From contig JADJPW010000006.1 of assembly GCA_016713035.1 (NCBI GenBank), positions 434,001 to 498,000 on the forward strand: a DNA stretch of 64,000 nucleotides. Reading direction: 5' to 3'. The position numbers were made by a program, and so were the translations under genes. Of the stretch, positions 46,402 through 55,172 are shown one piece after another (position 1 is the first letter of the stretch; each line of letters begins with the position of its first letter). Below the pieces are notes generated by a model. The model saw only the letters and a program-made list of their open reading frames with translations. It was not told where the DNA came from and made no database searches. The stretch comes from Verrucomicrobiaceae bacterium (GTDB taxonomy: Bacteria > Verrucomicrobiota > Verrucomicrobiia > Verrucomicrobiales > Verrucomicrobiaceae).

Positions 46402-47757
46402 TTAAGCGGGTAGCTCAAAGCCCTTGCAGTAGGTTTTGCGAATCAGTGCATCCGCTTCGGGGGCGTTGGTGGCTTTCATCGCGGCGCTGTCCCATTCGAT
46501 GCGTTTACCGAGTCGGATGGGGAGCACGCCCGTGAGCAGGGCTTCGGTGTAGGGGGCGGCGTAGGCGAAGTTGGCCTGGGCATCCTCCGGTTTGCCCGCG
46601 AGGCAGGCAGCGACCCATTCTTCACGGTGCCCAGGGCTCCGGGCAATGGTCTTGGGTGGCAGCTTGAAGCTCTGCATCTGGCTTTCTGGGACGATGCGTG
46701 GTGTGCCAGACCATCCAGGAGCGATGATGGAGCCCTGCTCTCCGAGGAAGAGGATGCCATTATCGCCGATTTTGCGTGCGGGATCGAATCCAGGTGGTGG
46801 CGCGGGCTGCTTGCCGCCATCATACCAAGTGAGCTTGATGGGGCCGCGGTTGCCTTTGGCGGCGAAGTGCCACGTCACGATGCTCCACACAGGGAAAGAG
46901 TCCACATTGGTCTCTGAGCACTCTGCCTCTACCGCTGTCGGAGCGCCGAGATCGAGCGCATACCATGCAGGGTCGGCATTGTGCACCATCATATCCCCTA
47001 GCGCTCCGCAACCGTAGTCGAACCATCCGCGCCACTTCCGTGGCACATAGAGTGGATGATAGTCATGCTCCGGGGCAGCTCCCTGCCATTGATTCCAGTC
47101 GAGTGACTCAGGGACGGCGACTTTTTCGGTGGGGCGTGGTCTGCCTTGTGAGTCCCAGAACTTTCCAGGTCGATCAGACCACACATGCACTTCCTTGATG
47201 CCGCCGATGGCACCTGCGTCGATCCATTCCTTCGTGAGGCGGAGCCCCTCGCTGGCATGACCGGTATTGCCCATCTGTGTGACCACCTTCATCTCGGCGG
47301 CTACTTTCGCCATGAGGCGTGTTTCCTCGATGGTGTGTGCCAGCGGCTTCTCGCAATAGACGTGTTTCCCGAGCTTCATCGCGGCGAGAGAGATGGGCGC
47401 GTGCCAATGATCTGGCGTGCCGACCATCACGGCATCGAGGCCTTTTTCCGCAGCCAGCATCTCGCGATAGTCTCTGTAAAATGGGCGTCCTGGGTAGAGC
47501 TTGGCCATGGTGGCCTCATGTTTCTGCTCCACGTCACAAAGCGCGGCGATGTGCACATTGGCAAAACTAGCGAGATCACGCGTGACGCCGCCACCTTGTC
47601 CTCCGATGCCCACGCTGCCGATATTCAGCTTTTCAGAAGGCGCGGGCACACCTGGAGCCCCGAGAACATGACGCGGGATGATATTGAAGCCCAAAACGGC
47701 TGCGCCAGTCGCGATGAAGTCACGGCGTGAGGGTGTGGGTCTGAGGTGTTTTTTCAT
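46402..47757 (-). CDS. Tat-exported Gfo/Idh/MocA-family oxidoreductase
   Basis: The 451-residue protein has a twin-arginine leader (SRRDFIATGAAVLGFNIIP), so it is folded with cofactor before export. The NAD(P)-binding part reads NIGSVGIGGQGGGVTRDLAS, followed by the sugar-dehydrogenase motif GKHVYCEKPLAHTIEETRLM with the lysine-proline pair. The C-terminal part holds FDYGCGALGDMMVHNADPAW, the typical GxxxDxxxH-like region. Such Tat-type members are abundant in Verrucomicrobiota and act on sugars or cyclitols; the substrate is unknown. It lies downstream of nagB (139-base gap) on the same strand. Confidence 0.93.
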   Translation of the reverse strand: MKKHLRPTPSRRDFIATGAAVLGFNIIPRHVLGAPGVPAPSEKLNIGSVGIGGQGGGVTRDLASFANVHIAALCDVEQKHEATMAKLYPGRPFYRDYREMLAAEKGLDAVMVGTPDHWHAPISLAAMKLGKHVYCEKPLAHTIEETRLMAKVAAEMKVVTQMGNTGHASEGLRLTKEWIDAGAIGGIKEVHVWSDRPGKFWDSQGRPRPTEKVAVPESLDWNQWQGAAPEHDYHPLYVPRKWRGWFDYGCGALGDMMVHNADPAWYALDLGAPTAVEAECSETNVDSFPVWSIVTWHFAAKGNRGPIKLTWYDGGKQPAPPPGFDPARKIGDNGILFLGEQGSIIAPGWSGTPRIVPESQMQSFKLPPKTIARSPGHREEWVAACLAGKPEDAQANFAYAAPYTEALLTGVLPIRLGKRIEWDSAAMKATNAPEADALIRKTYCKGFELPA

Positions 47758-47896
47758 GAGGGATTGTGGCGAGTCATTGAGCCGCCTACTGAACGCGTCT
47801 CACATCCCGTTTGTTCATGGTCATCAGCTCAAGTGTGCCCCAGATTCAAAAGAGAGCAGTCTGGGGGCAATATGAGATAACTCGAGCATCCGTGCT

Positions 47897-49783
47897 TCAG
47901 GCCCTCCGCCAGCGCTGAAAGGCCTCAATGGCCTCATACTCGGCCAATCCGAGAGAGTCGTAATGATGAGCATTTTCTCGATTGGTCTCTGGTGCTTCTT
48001 TTTCGAGGCTGCTGAGTGCGGCGAAGCGCCCGAGGGCGTTTTGCTTCTTTTCCATCTGGAGAGGGCTCATCGGCACGGCCATGTCGATCTCATGGGGCTC
48101 CAGAGCTCGCTCTTTGCCACGGTAGAGCCATAGACTGCATGCTCCCGCGAATTCCTCATGGGAGCAGGCTTTTAGCGCGGAAAGCAGGAGGCGGAAGGTG
48201 ATGCCGCTGACGCTACTGGGGTCTGCTGCGTCGCCGGTGAGATAAATCTGATGTGGCTTGTGCTCATCGAGCAGCTTCTTGAGCGCATCGACATCCGCCT
48301 GGGTGCTTTTGAAGCGGCGGTAGCGCCCTGCTTCATAAAAGGGTAAGTCGGCAAAGATAATGTGGTCATTGGCAAGGCCCAGAGTGTGCGCGGCATCACG
48401 CAGTTCACCGCGTAGGATGAGACTCTTGAGCTGGCGCAGCAGCGGGGTGTCCTCGCCGAATTCGCCTTTGGCTTCGAGCTGTGAGAGAGCGTCTTTTGCA
48501 TACGCGACTTGGGCTTTCCAATCGCCCGCATTGTTCGCATTGGAGGCGAGTTGGAGGAGTGTCTCGGCAAATTTATCTGCCTCGCTATCTGGCACACGTA
48601 GGCTCCCGCTGGTGAGAGAGATGAGGCGGACCTCGTGCCCTTGCTCGATGAGGCGGTCGATGGTGCCGCCCATGCCGACGATGGCGTCCTGCGGCTCTGG
48701 AGAGAGCACGAGGCAGCGCTTTGGATACGGTCTGGCACGCTCGGGGCGGTAGGTGTCGTCCTCGTCCGGCTTGCCACCAGGCCAGCCCGTGATGGTGTGC
48801 TGGAGCTGGTTAAAGATGCGGATATTGAGCTGATAAGACGGCCCTTGCTCACTGAGGAGGTCACTGAGGCCGTGCTCATTGTAGTGCTCGTCGATGAGCT
48901 TTAAGATGGGCCTCTTGGTCTGGAATGCTTGCCAGACCATGGCACGCCGCGTCTCACGCGGTGTCCAGGATACAGGTGTGCCGGTGAGCCAGGGTAGCTT
49001 CACCCGGGTCAGCTCGCGGGAGGCTCCCGTGTCGATGAAAAACCGTGCGTCGGCATGGTCTTGGAGGAAGGAGGCAGAGACAGCTTCCGTCATCGGGCCT
49101 TCGACGGCTTTGGCGACGACTCCGGCCTTATTTTCTCCCCAGGCCATGAGGACGAGCTTTTTCGCTCTCAAGATCGTGCCGACACCCATCGTGATAGCGA
49201 AATGCGGCACATTTTGCTCCCCACGGAAGTCGCTGGCGGCATCCTGACGAGTCACGCGATCGAGCGTGATGCGGCGAGTGAGTGAGTCACGGCTGGAGCC
49301 AGGCTCATTGAAGCCGATGTGGCCCGTGCGGCCGATACCGAGGATTTGCAGGTCGATTCCGCCCAGGGAGTCGATCTTCTGCTCGTAGTCGCGGCAATGG
49401 GTGAAGACCTGATCGCTTCGCAGTGTGCCGCTAGGGATGTTGATGTTGGCTTTGGGGATGTCGATGTGGTCAAAGAGCTGCTCCGCCATGAAGCGTGCGT
49501 AGCTTTCTGGATGTTCCGCCGAGAGGCCGAAGTACTCATCGAGATTAAACGTGATGACATTTTTAAAGCTCAGTCCCTCTTCCTTGTGCAGACGGATGAG
49601 CTCACGGTAAAATGGCACGGGAGTGGAACCTGTGGCCATGCCCAGCACGACGGGCTTTCCAGCCGCATTGCGCAAGGTGAGGAGGTCCTTGATCTCCTGG
49701 GCCAGTGTTTTCGCCGCCGTAGCGGAATCAGGGAAAATGAGGGAGGGGACTTTCTCGAAGGCTTCGGCAGGTGAGCGTGACAT
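47897..49783 (-). CDS. nagB: Glucosamine-6-phosphate deaminase fused to degenerate LmbE-like domain
   Basis: 628 residues. The N-terminal half is NagB: PVVLGMATGSTPVPFYRELI, the catalytic Asp in TFNLDEYFGLSAEHPESYA, and GIGRTGHIGFNEPGSSRDSL, where the usual Asp before Gly-His is Thr, as in the long Bacteroidota-type enzymes. It converts glucosamine 6-phosphate to fructose 6-phosphate and ammonia. The C-terminal half from about 350 is PIG-L/LmbE-like (VLSPEPQDAIVGMGGTIDRL), but the zinc motif HPDD reads EPQD and the later His-containing PHGTH is DPSSVS, so deacetylase activity is probably lost. Divergent from the SPFH gene. Confidence 0.9.
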   Translation of the reverse strand: MSRSPAEAFEKVPSLIFPDSATAAKTLAQEIKDLLTLRNAAGKPVVLGMATGSTPVPFYRELIRLHKEEGLSFKNVITFNLDEYFGLSAEHPESYARFMAEQLFDHIDIPKANINIPSGTLRSDQVFTHCRDYEQKIDSLGGIDLQILGIGRTGHIGFNEPGSSRDSLTRRITLDRVTRQDAASDFRGEQNVPHFAITMGVGTILRAKKLVLMAWGENKAGVVAKAVEGPMTEAVSASFLQDHADARFFIDTGASRELTRVKLPWLTGTPVSWTPRETRRAMVWQAFQTKRPILKLIDEHYNEHGLSDLLSEQGPSYQLNIRIFNQLQHTITGWPGGKPDEDDTYRPERARPYPKRCLVLSPEPQDAIVGMGGTIDRLIEQGHEVRLISLTSGSLRVPDSEADKFAETLLQLASNANNAGDWKAQVAYAKDALSQLEAKGEFGEDTPLLRQLKSLILRGELRDAAHTLGLANDHIIFADLPFYEAGRYRRFKSTQADVDALKKLLDEHKPHQIYLTGDAADPSSVSGITFRLLLSALKACSHEEFAGACSLWLYRGKERALEPHEIDMAVPMSPLQMEKKQNALGRFAALSSLEKEAPETNRENAHHYDSLGLAEYEAIEAFQRWRRA

Positions 49784-49996
49784 GGTGGTCGATGTTCAAG
49801 GTTTTAGCGACAAATTCAAGGTTCAAAGTGCCCGCCGTAGCAGCTATTGGGCCTCGGATGCATTTCAGGACGCTCAATCGGGAGCGGTTGTAAAAATCAC
49901 GCATGATTTGCCCTCGCCAAAAGGAAACGACCTCTCTACTCTGTCCGCGCGCGACCTAGCGCACACCTCAAACCAACTTAACTCACATACACGATT
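49784..49996. other. Divergent promoter region between nagB and the SPFH gene
   Basis: 213 bases with no coding sequence. It must hold promoters for both genes. No clear operator or hairpin was recognised. Confidence 0.45.
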
Positions 49997-51079
49997 ATGG
50001 GCCTCATGGATTACCTCAAAGGACAGTTTCTGGAAATCATCCAATGGACGGATGACTCACGCGACACGCTTTCCTGGCGTTTCCCTGATGAGGACAAGGA
50101 AATCAAGCGCGGTGCCCAGCTCATCGTGCGGGAGTCCCAGGTGGCTCAGTTTGTCTATCTAGGCCAGTTCGGTGACACGTTCGGTCCTGGCAAGCACGAC
50201 CTCATCACCGATAACATCCCTATCCTCTCCACGCTGAAGGGCTGGAAGTACGGCTTTGAGTCCCCCTTCAAAGCAGACATCTACTACGTCACCACACGCC
50301 TCTTCACCGGCAACAAATGGGGCACCAGCAATCCCATCATGATGCGTGATCAGGACTTCGGCATTGTGCGGGTGCGTGCCTTTGGCACCTTCGACTTCAA
50401 GATCACTGATCCGAAGATCTTCCTCAAAGAAGTCGCCGGTAGCGACCACCACTTCCGCCTGGATGAATTCGCCGATACCATGCGCAGCCGCATCGTCAGC
50501 GTCTTCACTGATGCACTCGCCAGCGCCAAGGTGCCTGTGCTAGACCTCGCTACCCGCTACTCAGAGCTCGGAGAGGCACTGCTACCGCTCATCAATCCCG
50601 CAACGCAGAGCAAATACGGCATTGAGATCACCAGCTTCCTGCTGGAAAACGCCAGCGTGCCACCGGAGGTCGAGCAGGCCATCGACAAACGCAGCAGCAT
50701 GGGAGCCATCGGCAATCTCAACGACTACGTGAAGTTCCAGATGGCTGAGGGCATGGCCAAAGGCGGCAACAGCCCCGCTAGCGCCGCAGCAGAGATCTCC
50801 ATGGGCTTTGGCATGGCGCAGCAGATGATGGCACAGGGGGCATTCAACATGAACCCCGCCGCAGGAGCCGCGACTCCACCGCCGCTCCCTGGTGCCGCCC
50901 CAGTCGCCGCAGCACCTGTCGGCGGAGACATCCTCACGCCCGCACAGGTCGCTCAGACCCTGGGCGTCTCCGAGGCAGACGTCATCGCCACCATTGAGGC
51001 AGGAGACATCAAGGCCAAGAAGATCGGAACCCAATTCCGCATCACCAAAGCCGCGCTGGACGAGTTTTTGGCCAAATAA
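49997..51079 (+). CDS. SPFH-domain protein with C-terminal helix-turn-helix
   Basis: 360 residues. The N-terminal 230 residues are the SPFH (virion core protein-like) domain: FLEIIQWTDDSRDTLSWRFP, IKRGAQLIVRESQVAQFVYL and KYGIEITSFLLENASVPPEV. A Gly/Ala/Pro-rich linker (residues about 270-305) leads to a small excisionase/MerR-type DNA-binding domain, ILTPAQVAQTLGVSEADVIA then KAKKIGTQFRITKAALDEF. No signal peptide. SPFH proteins form large ring or cage assemblies at membranes. The HTH may act as a short target-binding module or may not bind DNA at all. It precedes the bactofilin pair. Confidence 0.9.
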   Translation: MGLMDYLKGQFLEIIQWTDDSRDTLSWRFPDEDKEIKRGAQLIVRESQVAQFVYLGQFGDTFGPGKHDLITDNIPILSTLKGWKYGFESPFKADIYYVTTRLFTGNKWGTSNPIMMRDQDFGIVRVRAFGTFDFKITDPKIFLKEVAGSDHHFRLDEFADTMRSRIVSVFTDALASAKVPVLDLATRYSELGEALLPLINPATQSKYGIEITSFLLENASVPPEVEQAIDKRSSMGAIGNLNDYVKFQMAEGMAKGGNSPASAAAEISMGFGMAQQMMAQGAFNMNPAAGAATPPPLPGAAPVAAAPVGGDILTPAQVAQTLGVSEADVIATIEAGDIKAKKIGTQFRITKAALDEFLAK

Positions 51080-51221
51080 GCCGCAAACCACCCTTTCATC
51101 GCCTTTTCCACACCGCGTCCACCTATGGGAGGACGCGGTTTTCTTTTTATAAACTTCAGACAGAAAATAAACAACGCCGTCATTGACACTCTATGGACGG
51201 GCCACCTATACTTTTGGTCTC

Positions 51222-51743
51222 ATGCTCAGGCAAATCATCGGACAATCTGAAGGGCAAAAGGACGCCAAACGCGTCGAGGCTGCACCTGCTCCCGCTCCGG
51301 CCCCCGCGGCCGCCGAGCGCGCACCCATCCTCTCCGCCGCACCCGCTCCCACTGCACAACCCCCACGCGCTTATTCCGCTCCCACAATGAACACCAGCAA
51401 AAACGTCCTGGCCAATGACGTCGAGATCAAAGGCTCCATCAAATTCTCTCATGACCTCATCATCGACGGTAAGATCGAAGGTGAAGTCATCTCAGACGGC
51501 AGCCTGACGATCGGCGAAAACGCCATCATCAAGGGCGAGGTCAAAACCCGCACTGTCATCATTTTCGGTAAAGTGGAAGGCAACATCACTGTCGCCGAGC
51601 GCTGCGAGCTCAAGAGCAATGCCATCCTCGTCGGTGACATCGCTGCTGGCACTCTCTCCATCGAAGAAGGTGCCACATTCATGGGTCAGTCCTCCGTGGG
51701 CAAAAAACCCGACGCGAAAGTCGCGGGCGGTCCAAAACCATAA
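51222..51743 (+). CDS. Bactofilin
   Basis: 173 residues from ATG 51222. An Ala/Pro-rich N-terminal tail of about 60 residues precedes the right-handed beta-helix of the bactofilin (DUF583) family: NDVEIKGSIKFSHDLIIDGK, IEGEVISDGSLTIGENAIIK, GEVKTRTVIIFGKVEGNITV. Bactofilins self-assemble into filaments without nucleotides and place cell-wall or envelope machinery. It lies 21 bases before the zinc-ribbon bactofilin-like gene, a likely operon. Confidence 0.94.
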   Translation: MLRQIIGQSEGQKDAKRVEAAPAPAPAPAAAERAPILSAAPAPTAQPPRAYSAPTMNTSKNVLANDVEIKGSIKFSHDLIIDGKIEGEVISDGSLTIGENAIIKGEVKTRTVIIFGKVEGNITVAERCELKSNAILVGDIAAGTLSIEEGATFMGQSSVGKKPDAKVAGGPKP

Positions 51744-51764
51744 CCTCTCTCCCTTGCCCCACGA

Positions 51765-52916
51765 GTGTTCGGACGGTTTTTCACTCCGAAGTCCAGCATT
51801 CTACCCACTCCTCCGAAGAATCAGATCGAAGTGGTGTGTCCGTCATGCGGCGCGGCTCAGTATGAGCCGCGCCTCGTCGTTTCCTCCTTTTGCAAAAAGT
51901 GCGGCGTCCACCTGACCATCAAAAAAGGGAAGGTCTCTGCATCCCAAGCCAGTCGCTCTGGAGCTGGCTATGGCGACTGGGATAGCCCGGAGCCCGCGCC
52001 AGCCATTGCTGCCGCACGCGCCGCCACCGCGCCGCCTCCTCCACCGCCCGTCGAGAAAAAAAGCCTCATCTCGCTCCCAGAGCCTGCGAGCGAAGAGGAT
52101 CGTGATGCTGATTTATCCGCCGCAGATGGTTTCGGAGCCTTTTTAAAGAATAAGGTCCAACCCGCTGCGGCCCCAGCTCCCATCGCTACACCGGCTCCCA
52201 CTGCCCCCGAGCCAGCACCAGTCGCTGAAGAGCCCTTCGTGCTCAAAAACGAAGATCCGCCCTCCGAGCCGGAGCCTGAACGCCGCGCCAGCTCGAACTC
52301 CCCGCCTCCCACGGCGGCTCCCGCGCCACTTTCCGCCAGTTCGCTTCAAAAAATGAAGGATCTCGGCATGTACCGGAACCAGTACTTCAAGGACGTGGAG
52401 TGCTTTGAGTGCCGTCACAGCTTCAAAACAGGTCGCAGTGCTCGTAGTGCCAACTGTCCATCCTGCGGAGCCTACATCTCTCTCGAGGACGTGGAGATCA
52501 ATATGAACTCCTCGCAGTCCATCAAGACTCGCGGCGATGTCATCATCCGAAAACGCGGCCATCTCACCGCTAGCGAGGTGCATTGTCGTGATTTGCGCTG
52601 CCAGGGCCTGTTCGAGGCCAATGTCCATTGCCTCGGTGATGCCGTCTTCAAGTCCAGTGGCACCATCATCGGGGAAGTACGCTGCCACCGCCTCATCATT
52701 GAGCGCGGAGCAGACATCGTCTTTAAAAATCCTGTCCACGCTGCTGAAGTCGAGATCCATTCCCGCATCACTGCCACCATTTACAGCAGCGGCCCCGTCC
52801 TCATCGGCACCAATGGTGCCGTCAATGGCGATGTCACCGCCCGTGCGGTCTCCATCGAGCCCGGTGGCGAGCTCAATGGGGCTATGAACATCGTGCGGCC
52901 AAAAGCCACCGCTTGA
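51765..52916 (+). CDS. Zinc-ribbon bactofilin-like protein
   Basis: 383 residues. An N-terminal zinc ribbon (CPSCG then CKKCG, residues about 25-48) precedes a long Pro/Ala/Glu linker, a second ribbon at about 210-240 (CFECRHSF then CPSCGAYI), and a C-terminal bactofilin-type beta-helix (KTRGDVIIRKRGHLTASEVH, FKSSGTIIGEVRCHRLIIER). Two zinc modules on a bactofilin core suggest that a filament or platform is recruited to a partner. It directly follows the plain bactofilin. Confidence 0.87.
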   Translation: MFGRFFTPKSSILPTPPKNQIEVVCPSCGAAQYEPRLVVSSFCKKCGVHLTIKKGKVSASQASRSGAGYGDWDSPEPAPAIAAARAATAPPPPPPVEKKSLISLPEPASEEDRDADLSAADGFGAFLKNKVQPAAAPAPIATPAPTAPEPAPVAEEPFVLKNEDPPSEPEPERRASSNSPPPTAAPAPLSASSLQKMKDLGMYRNQYFKDVECFECRHSFKTGRSARSANCPSCGAYISLEDVEINMNSSQSIKTRGDVIIRKRGHLTASEVHCRDLRCQGLFEANVHCLGDAVFKSSGTIIGEVRCHRLIIERGADIVFKNPVHAAEVEIHSRITATIYSSGPVLIGTNGAVNGDVTARAVSIEPGGELNGAMNIVRPKATA

Positions 52917-52993
52917 TGAGCCGCTCATCCTCTGCCAATGCGCAGTCTGGATAGCCCGCCTCGGCCCCTAGCCACATCCTTTTTCTCCACACC

Positions 52994-53917
52994 ATGATCG
53001 ACCTCTCCGATAAAAAAATCGCCGTCCTCAAAGGCGGCCCCGGCTCCGAACGCGAAGTCTCCCTCAAAACCGCCGAAAGCGTCTCCTACGCACTCGCCAC
53101 TCTCGGTGCCCAGGTCATCGACGTCGATGTCCACGGCCCTGACTTCAGCGTCCCAGAGGACACCTTCATCGCCATGAACCTCATCCACGGCACCTTCGGC
53201 GAAGATGGCCAGCTCCAGGCCATCCTGGAACAGCGCGGCATCCGCTACACCGGGGCAGGGGTGCAGAGCAGCCGCATCGCTTTTGATAAAGGCCTCAGCA
53301 AAGACAAATTCATCGCCGCAGGTGTCCCCACTCCGCGCTCCCAGCTCTATCCGCTCGATGGCAGTGAAAAACTCGCCATCAGCTTCCCCCTCGTCGTCAA
53401 ACCACCGCGTGAAGGCAGCAGCGTCGGTGTCCACATTTGTTATCATCAAAGTGAGTTCGACTCCGCCATCGAAGACGCACGGAAATTCGGCTCCCACACC
53501 CTCATCGAAGACTACGTCGCTGGAAAGGAGCTCACCATTGGCATCCTCGGTGACCAAGTCCTCCCCGTCATCCACATCGAGCCCGTGGACGGCTTTTACG
53601 ACATGAACAACAAATACCCCTGGATGACCGGCAAAGGCAAAACCCTCTACCATTGCCCCGCGCCGTTCAGCGCTGCCGTCACCCAGAAAATCCAGGACGC
53701 CGCCCTCGCCGCCTTCCGCTCCTGCGGCACGGAGGTTTATGGCCGAGTCGATGTCATGCTGCGTGACAGCGACAGTGAGCCCTTTGTCCTCGAGATCAAT
53801 ACCATCCCCGGCATGACCAGCAGCTCACTACTGCCCAAAGCCGCCGCCGCTGTCGGCATCGACTTTGCCCAACTCTGCGCTCGCATCATCGAGCTCTCCC
53901 TCGCCGCACGGCCATGA
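52994..53917 (+). CDS. ddl: D-alanine--D-alanine ligase
   Basis: Joins two D-alanines with ATP for peptidoglycan. The 307-residue length is standard. Marks are KIAVLKGGPGSEREVSLKTA, NLIHGTFGEDGQLQAILEQR, FPLVVKPPREGSSVGV, and the C-terminal metal site FVLEINTIPGMTSSSLLPKA. Its stop overlaps the next gene's start as ATGA. It sits next to the bactofilins, which also serve wall growth. Confidence 0.97.
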   Translation: MIDLSDKKIAVLKGGPGSEREVSLKTAESVSYALATLGAQVIDVDVHGPDFSVPEDTFIAMNLIHGTFGEDGQLQAILEQRGIRYTGAGVQSSRIAFDKGLSKDKFIAAGVPTPRSQLYPLDGSEKLAISFPLVVKPPREGSSVGVHICYHQSEFDSAIEDARKFGSHTLIEDYVAGKELTIGILGDQVLPVIHIEPVDGFYDMNNKYPWMTGKGKTLYHCPAPFSAAVTQKIQDAALAAFRSCGTEVYGRVDVMLRDSDSEPFVLEINTIPGMTSSSLLPKAAAAVGIDFAQLCARIIELSLAARP

Positions 53918-54402
53918 ACGAAGACGCCCTCCAGCAGGCTCTCGCCTCCACTCAGAACCTCGGCGAAATGAGCGATGCAGACGCCGTCGGCACCGTCGGT
54001 AGCCCCGACTGCGGTGACATGGTCCGCATGTGGATCAAATACCGCGATAAGGATGGTCGCCGCGTCATCGACAAAGCCACCTTCCAGAGCTTCGGCTGCC
54101 AGACCGCTATCGCTGTCGCCAGCCTCGCTACCGAGCTCATTCGCGGCAAGACACGCGAGGAAGCCCTCACCCTGAAAGCCGATGACCTCAGCAAGCCCCT
54201 CGGTGCCCTCCCACCGATGAAAATCCACTGTGGTCAGATGGTCGAAGGTGCTCTCAAAGCCGCGCTCCAGGCAGAAAACCACCCTCAGGCACTCCCCACG
54301 GCCACTCAGCCGCCCGCGCCACTCGGAGCCATGTTGGCCGACTCCCTCGCCGAAGCCGGAAAAAGCGCCGGCAAAGTCAAAATCGTCTTCTCCGGCACCT
54401 GA
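53914..54402 (+). CDS. NifU/IscU-like iron-sulfur scaffold
   Basis: The 162-residue protein has the U-type fold with three cysteines placed like those of IscU: GSPDCGDMVRMWIKY, FQSFGCQTAIAVASLATELI and IHCGQMVEGALKAAL. The usual Asp between strands is present near the first Cys (CGD). Scaffold for cluster assembly. It shares ATGA with ddl, so they are translationally coupled. The C-terminal 40 residues are a low-complexity tail. Confidence 0.9.
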   Translation: MNEDALQQALASTQNLGEMSDADAVGTVGSPDCGDMVRMWIKYRDKDGRRVIDKATFQSFGCQTAIAVASLATELIRGKTREEALTLKADDLSKPLGALPPMKIHCGQMVEGALKAALQAENHPQALPTATQPPAPLGAMLADSLAEAGKSAGKVKIVFSGT

Positions 54403-54513
54403 GGCCACAAATGGGCCGCGCCACACCCGCCACATGCATTGTCACCGGATGGCCATTTTGCGGCGCTGAGAGAAAACTTTGCCACTCACGCGAAAGCAGC
54501 CACCGTGCGTTTC

Positions 54514-55137
54514 ATGCAGCCCGTCATCGTCGTCACCCATCCGCTCGCTCGCAGACATCTCACCATCATGCGAGACGTCGCCACGCCTCCGCACCGCTTC
54601 CGGCGTCAGCTCAATCTCCTCGGGCGCATCCTTTTCCTCGAAGCCACCCGTGATCTAGCCACCGAGCCCGTGCGCGTGCTCACCCCGCTCCAAGAGACCG
54701 ATGGCGTGCGACTCGCTCGCCCCATGGTCCTCGTCCCCATCCTCCGTGCCGGGCTCGGCCTGCTCGATGGCATCCACTCCCTCATCCCAGACGCCATCGT
54801 CGCTCACGTCGGCATCAAGCGAGACGAAGAAACCGCGCAACCCCGCCCCTACTACACGAATCTACCTCCCGGCATCACCGATGCCCAAGTCTTCCTCCTT
54901 GATCCCATGCTCGCCACCGGTGGCAGCGCCATCGAGGCCATCAATCAGCTCAAAGCCGCAGGTGCCAGCCGCATCGTCCTCATTTGTGTCGTCAGTTGCC
55001 CTGAGGGCATCGCCACCCTCCAGAAAGCCCACCCAGACGTCCAGATCATCACCGCAGCCATCGACGATGGCCTCAATGAGAAAAACTACATCGTCCCCGG
55101 CCTAGGCGACGCCGGTGACCGCTACTTCGGCACCTGA
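54514..55137 (+). CDS. upp: Uracil phosphoribosyltransferase
   Basis: Salvages uracil to UMP with PRPP. 207 residues from ATG 54514 (an upstream in-frame GTG is possible). Marks are VVTHPLARRHLTIMRDVATP, VPILRAGLGLLDGIHSLIP, the PRPP loop VFLLDPMLATGGSAIEAINQ, and the uracil-binding C-terminus NEKNYIVPGLGDAGDRYFGT. It stands between the scaffold gene and mutS on the same strand. Confidence 0.96.
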   Translation: MQPVIVVTHPLARRHLTIMRDVATPPHRFRRQLNLLGRILFLEATRDLATEPVRVLTPLQETDGVRLARPMVLVPILRAGLGLLDGIHSLIPDAIVAHVGIKRDEETAQPRPYYTNLPPGITDAQVFLLDPMLATGGSAIEAINQLKAAGASRIVLICVVSCPEGIATLQKAHPDVQIITAAIDDGLNEKNYIVPGLGDAGDRYFGT

Positions 55138-55142
55138 TCCCG

Positions 55143-55170
55143 AAATCAGAAATCTAAAATCAGAAATCCA
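55143..55170. repeat. Tandem 14-bp duplication before mutS
   Basis: AAATCAGAAATCTA at 55143-55156 is followed at once by AAATCAGAAATCCA at 55157-55170, ending just before the mutS ATG at 55173. AT-rich, so it may keep the start site unfolded. Confidence 0.6.
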
Positions 55171-55172
55171 AA

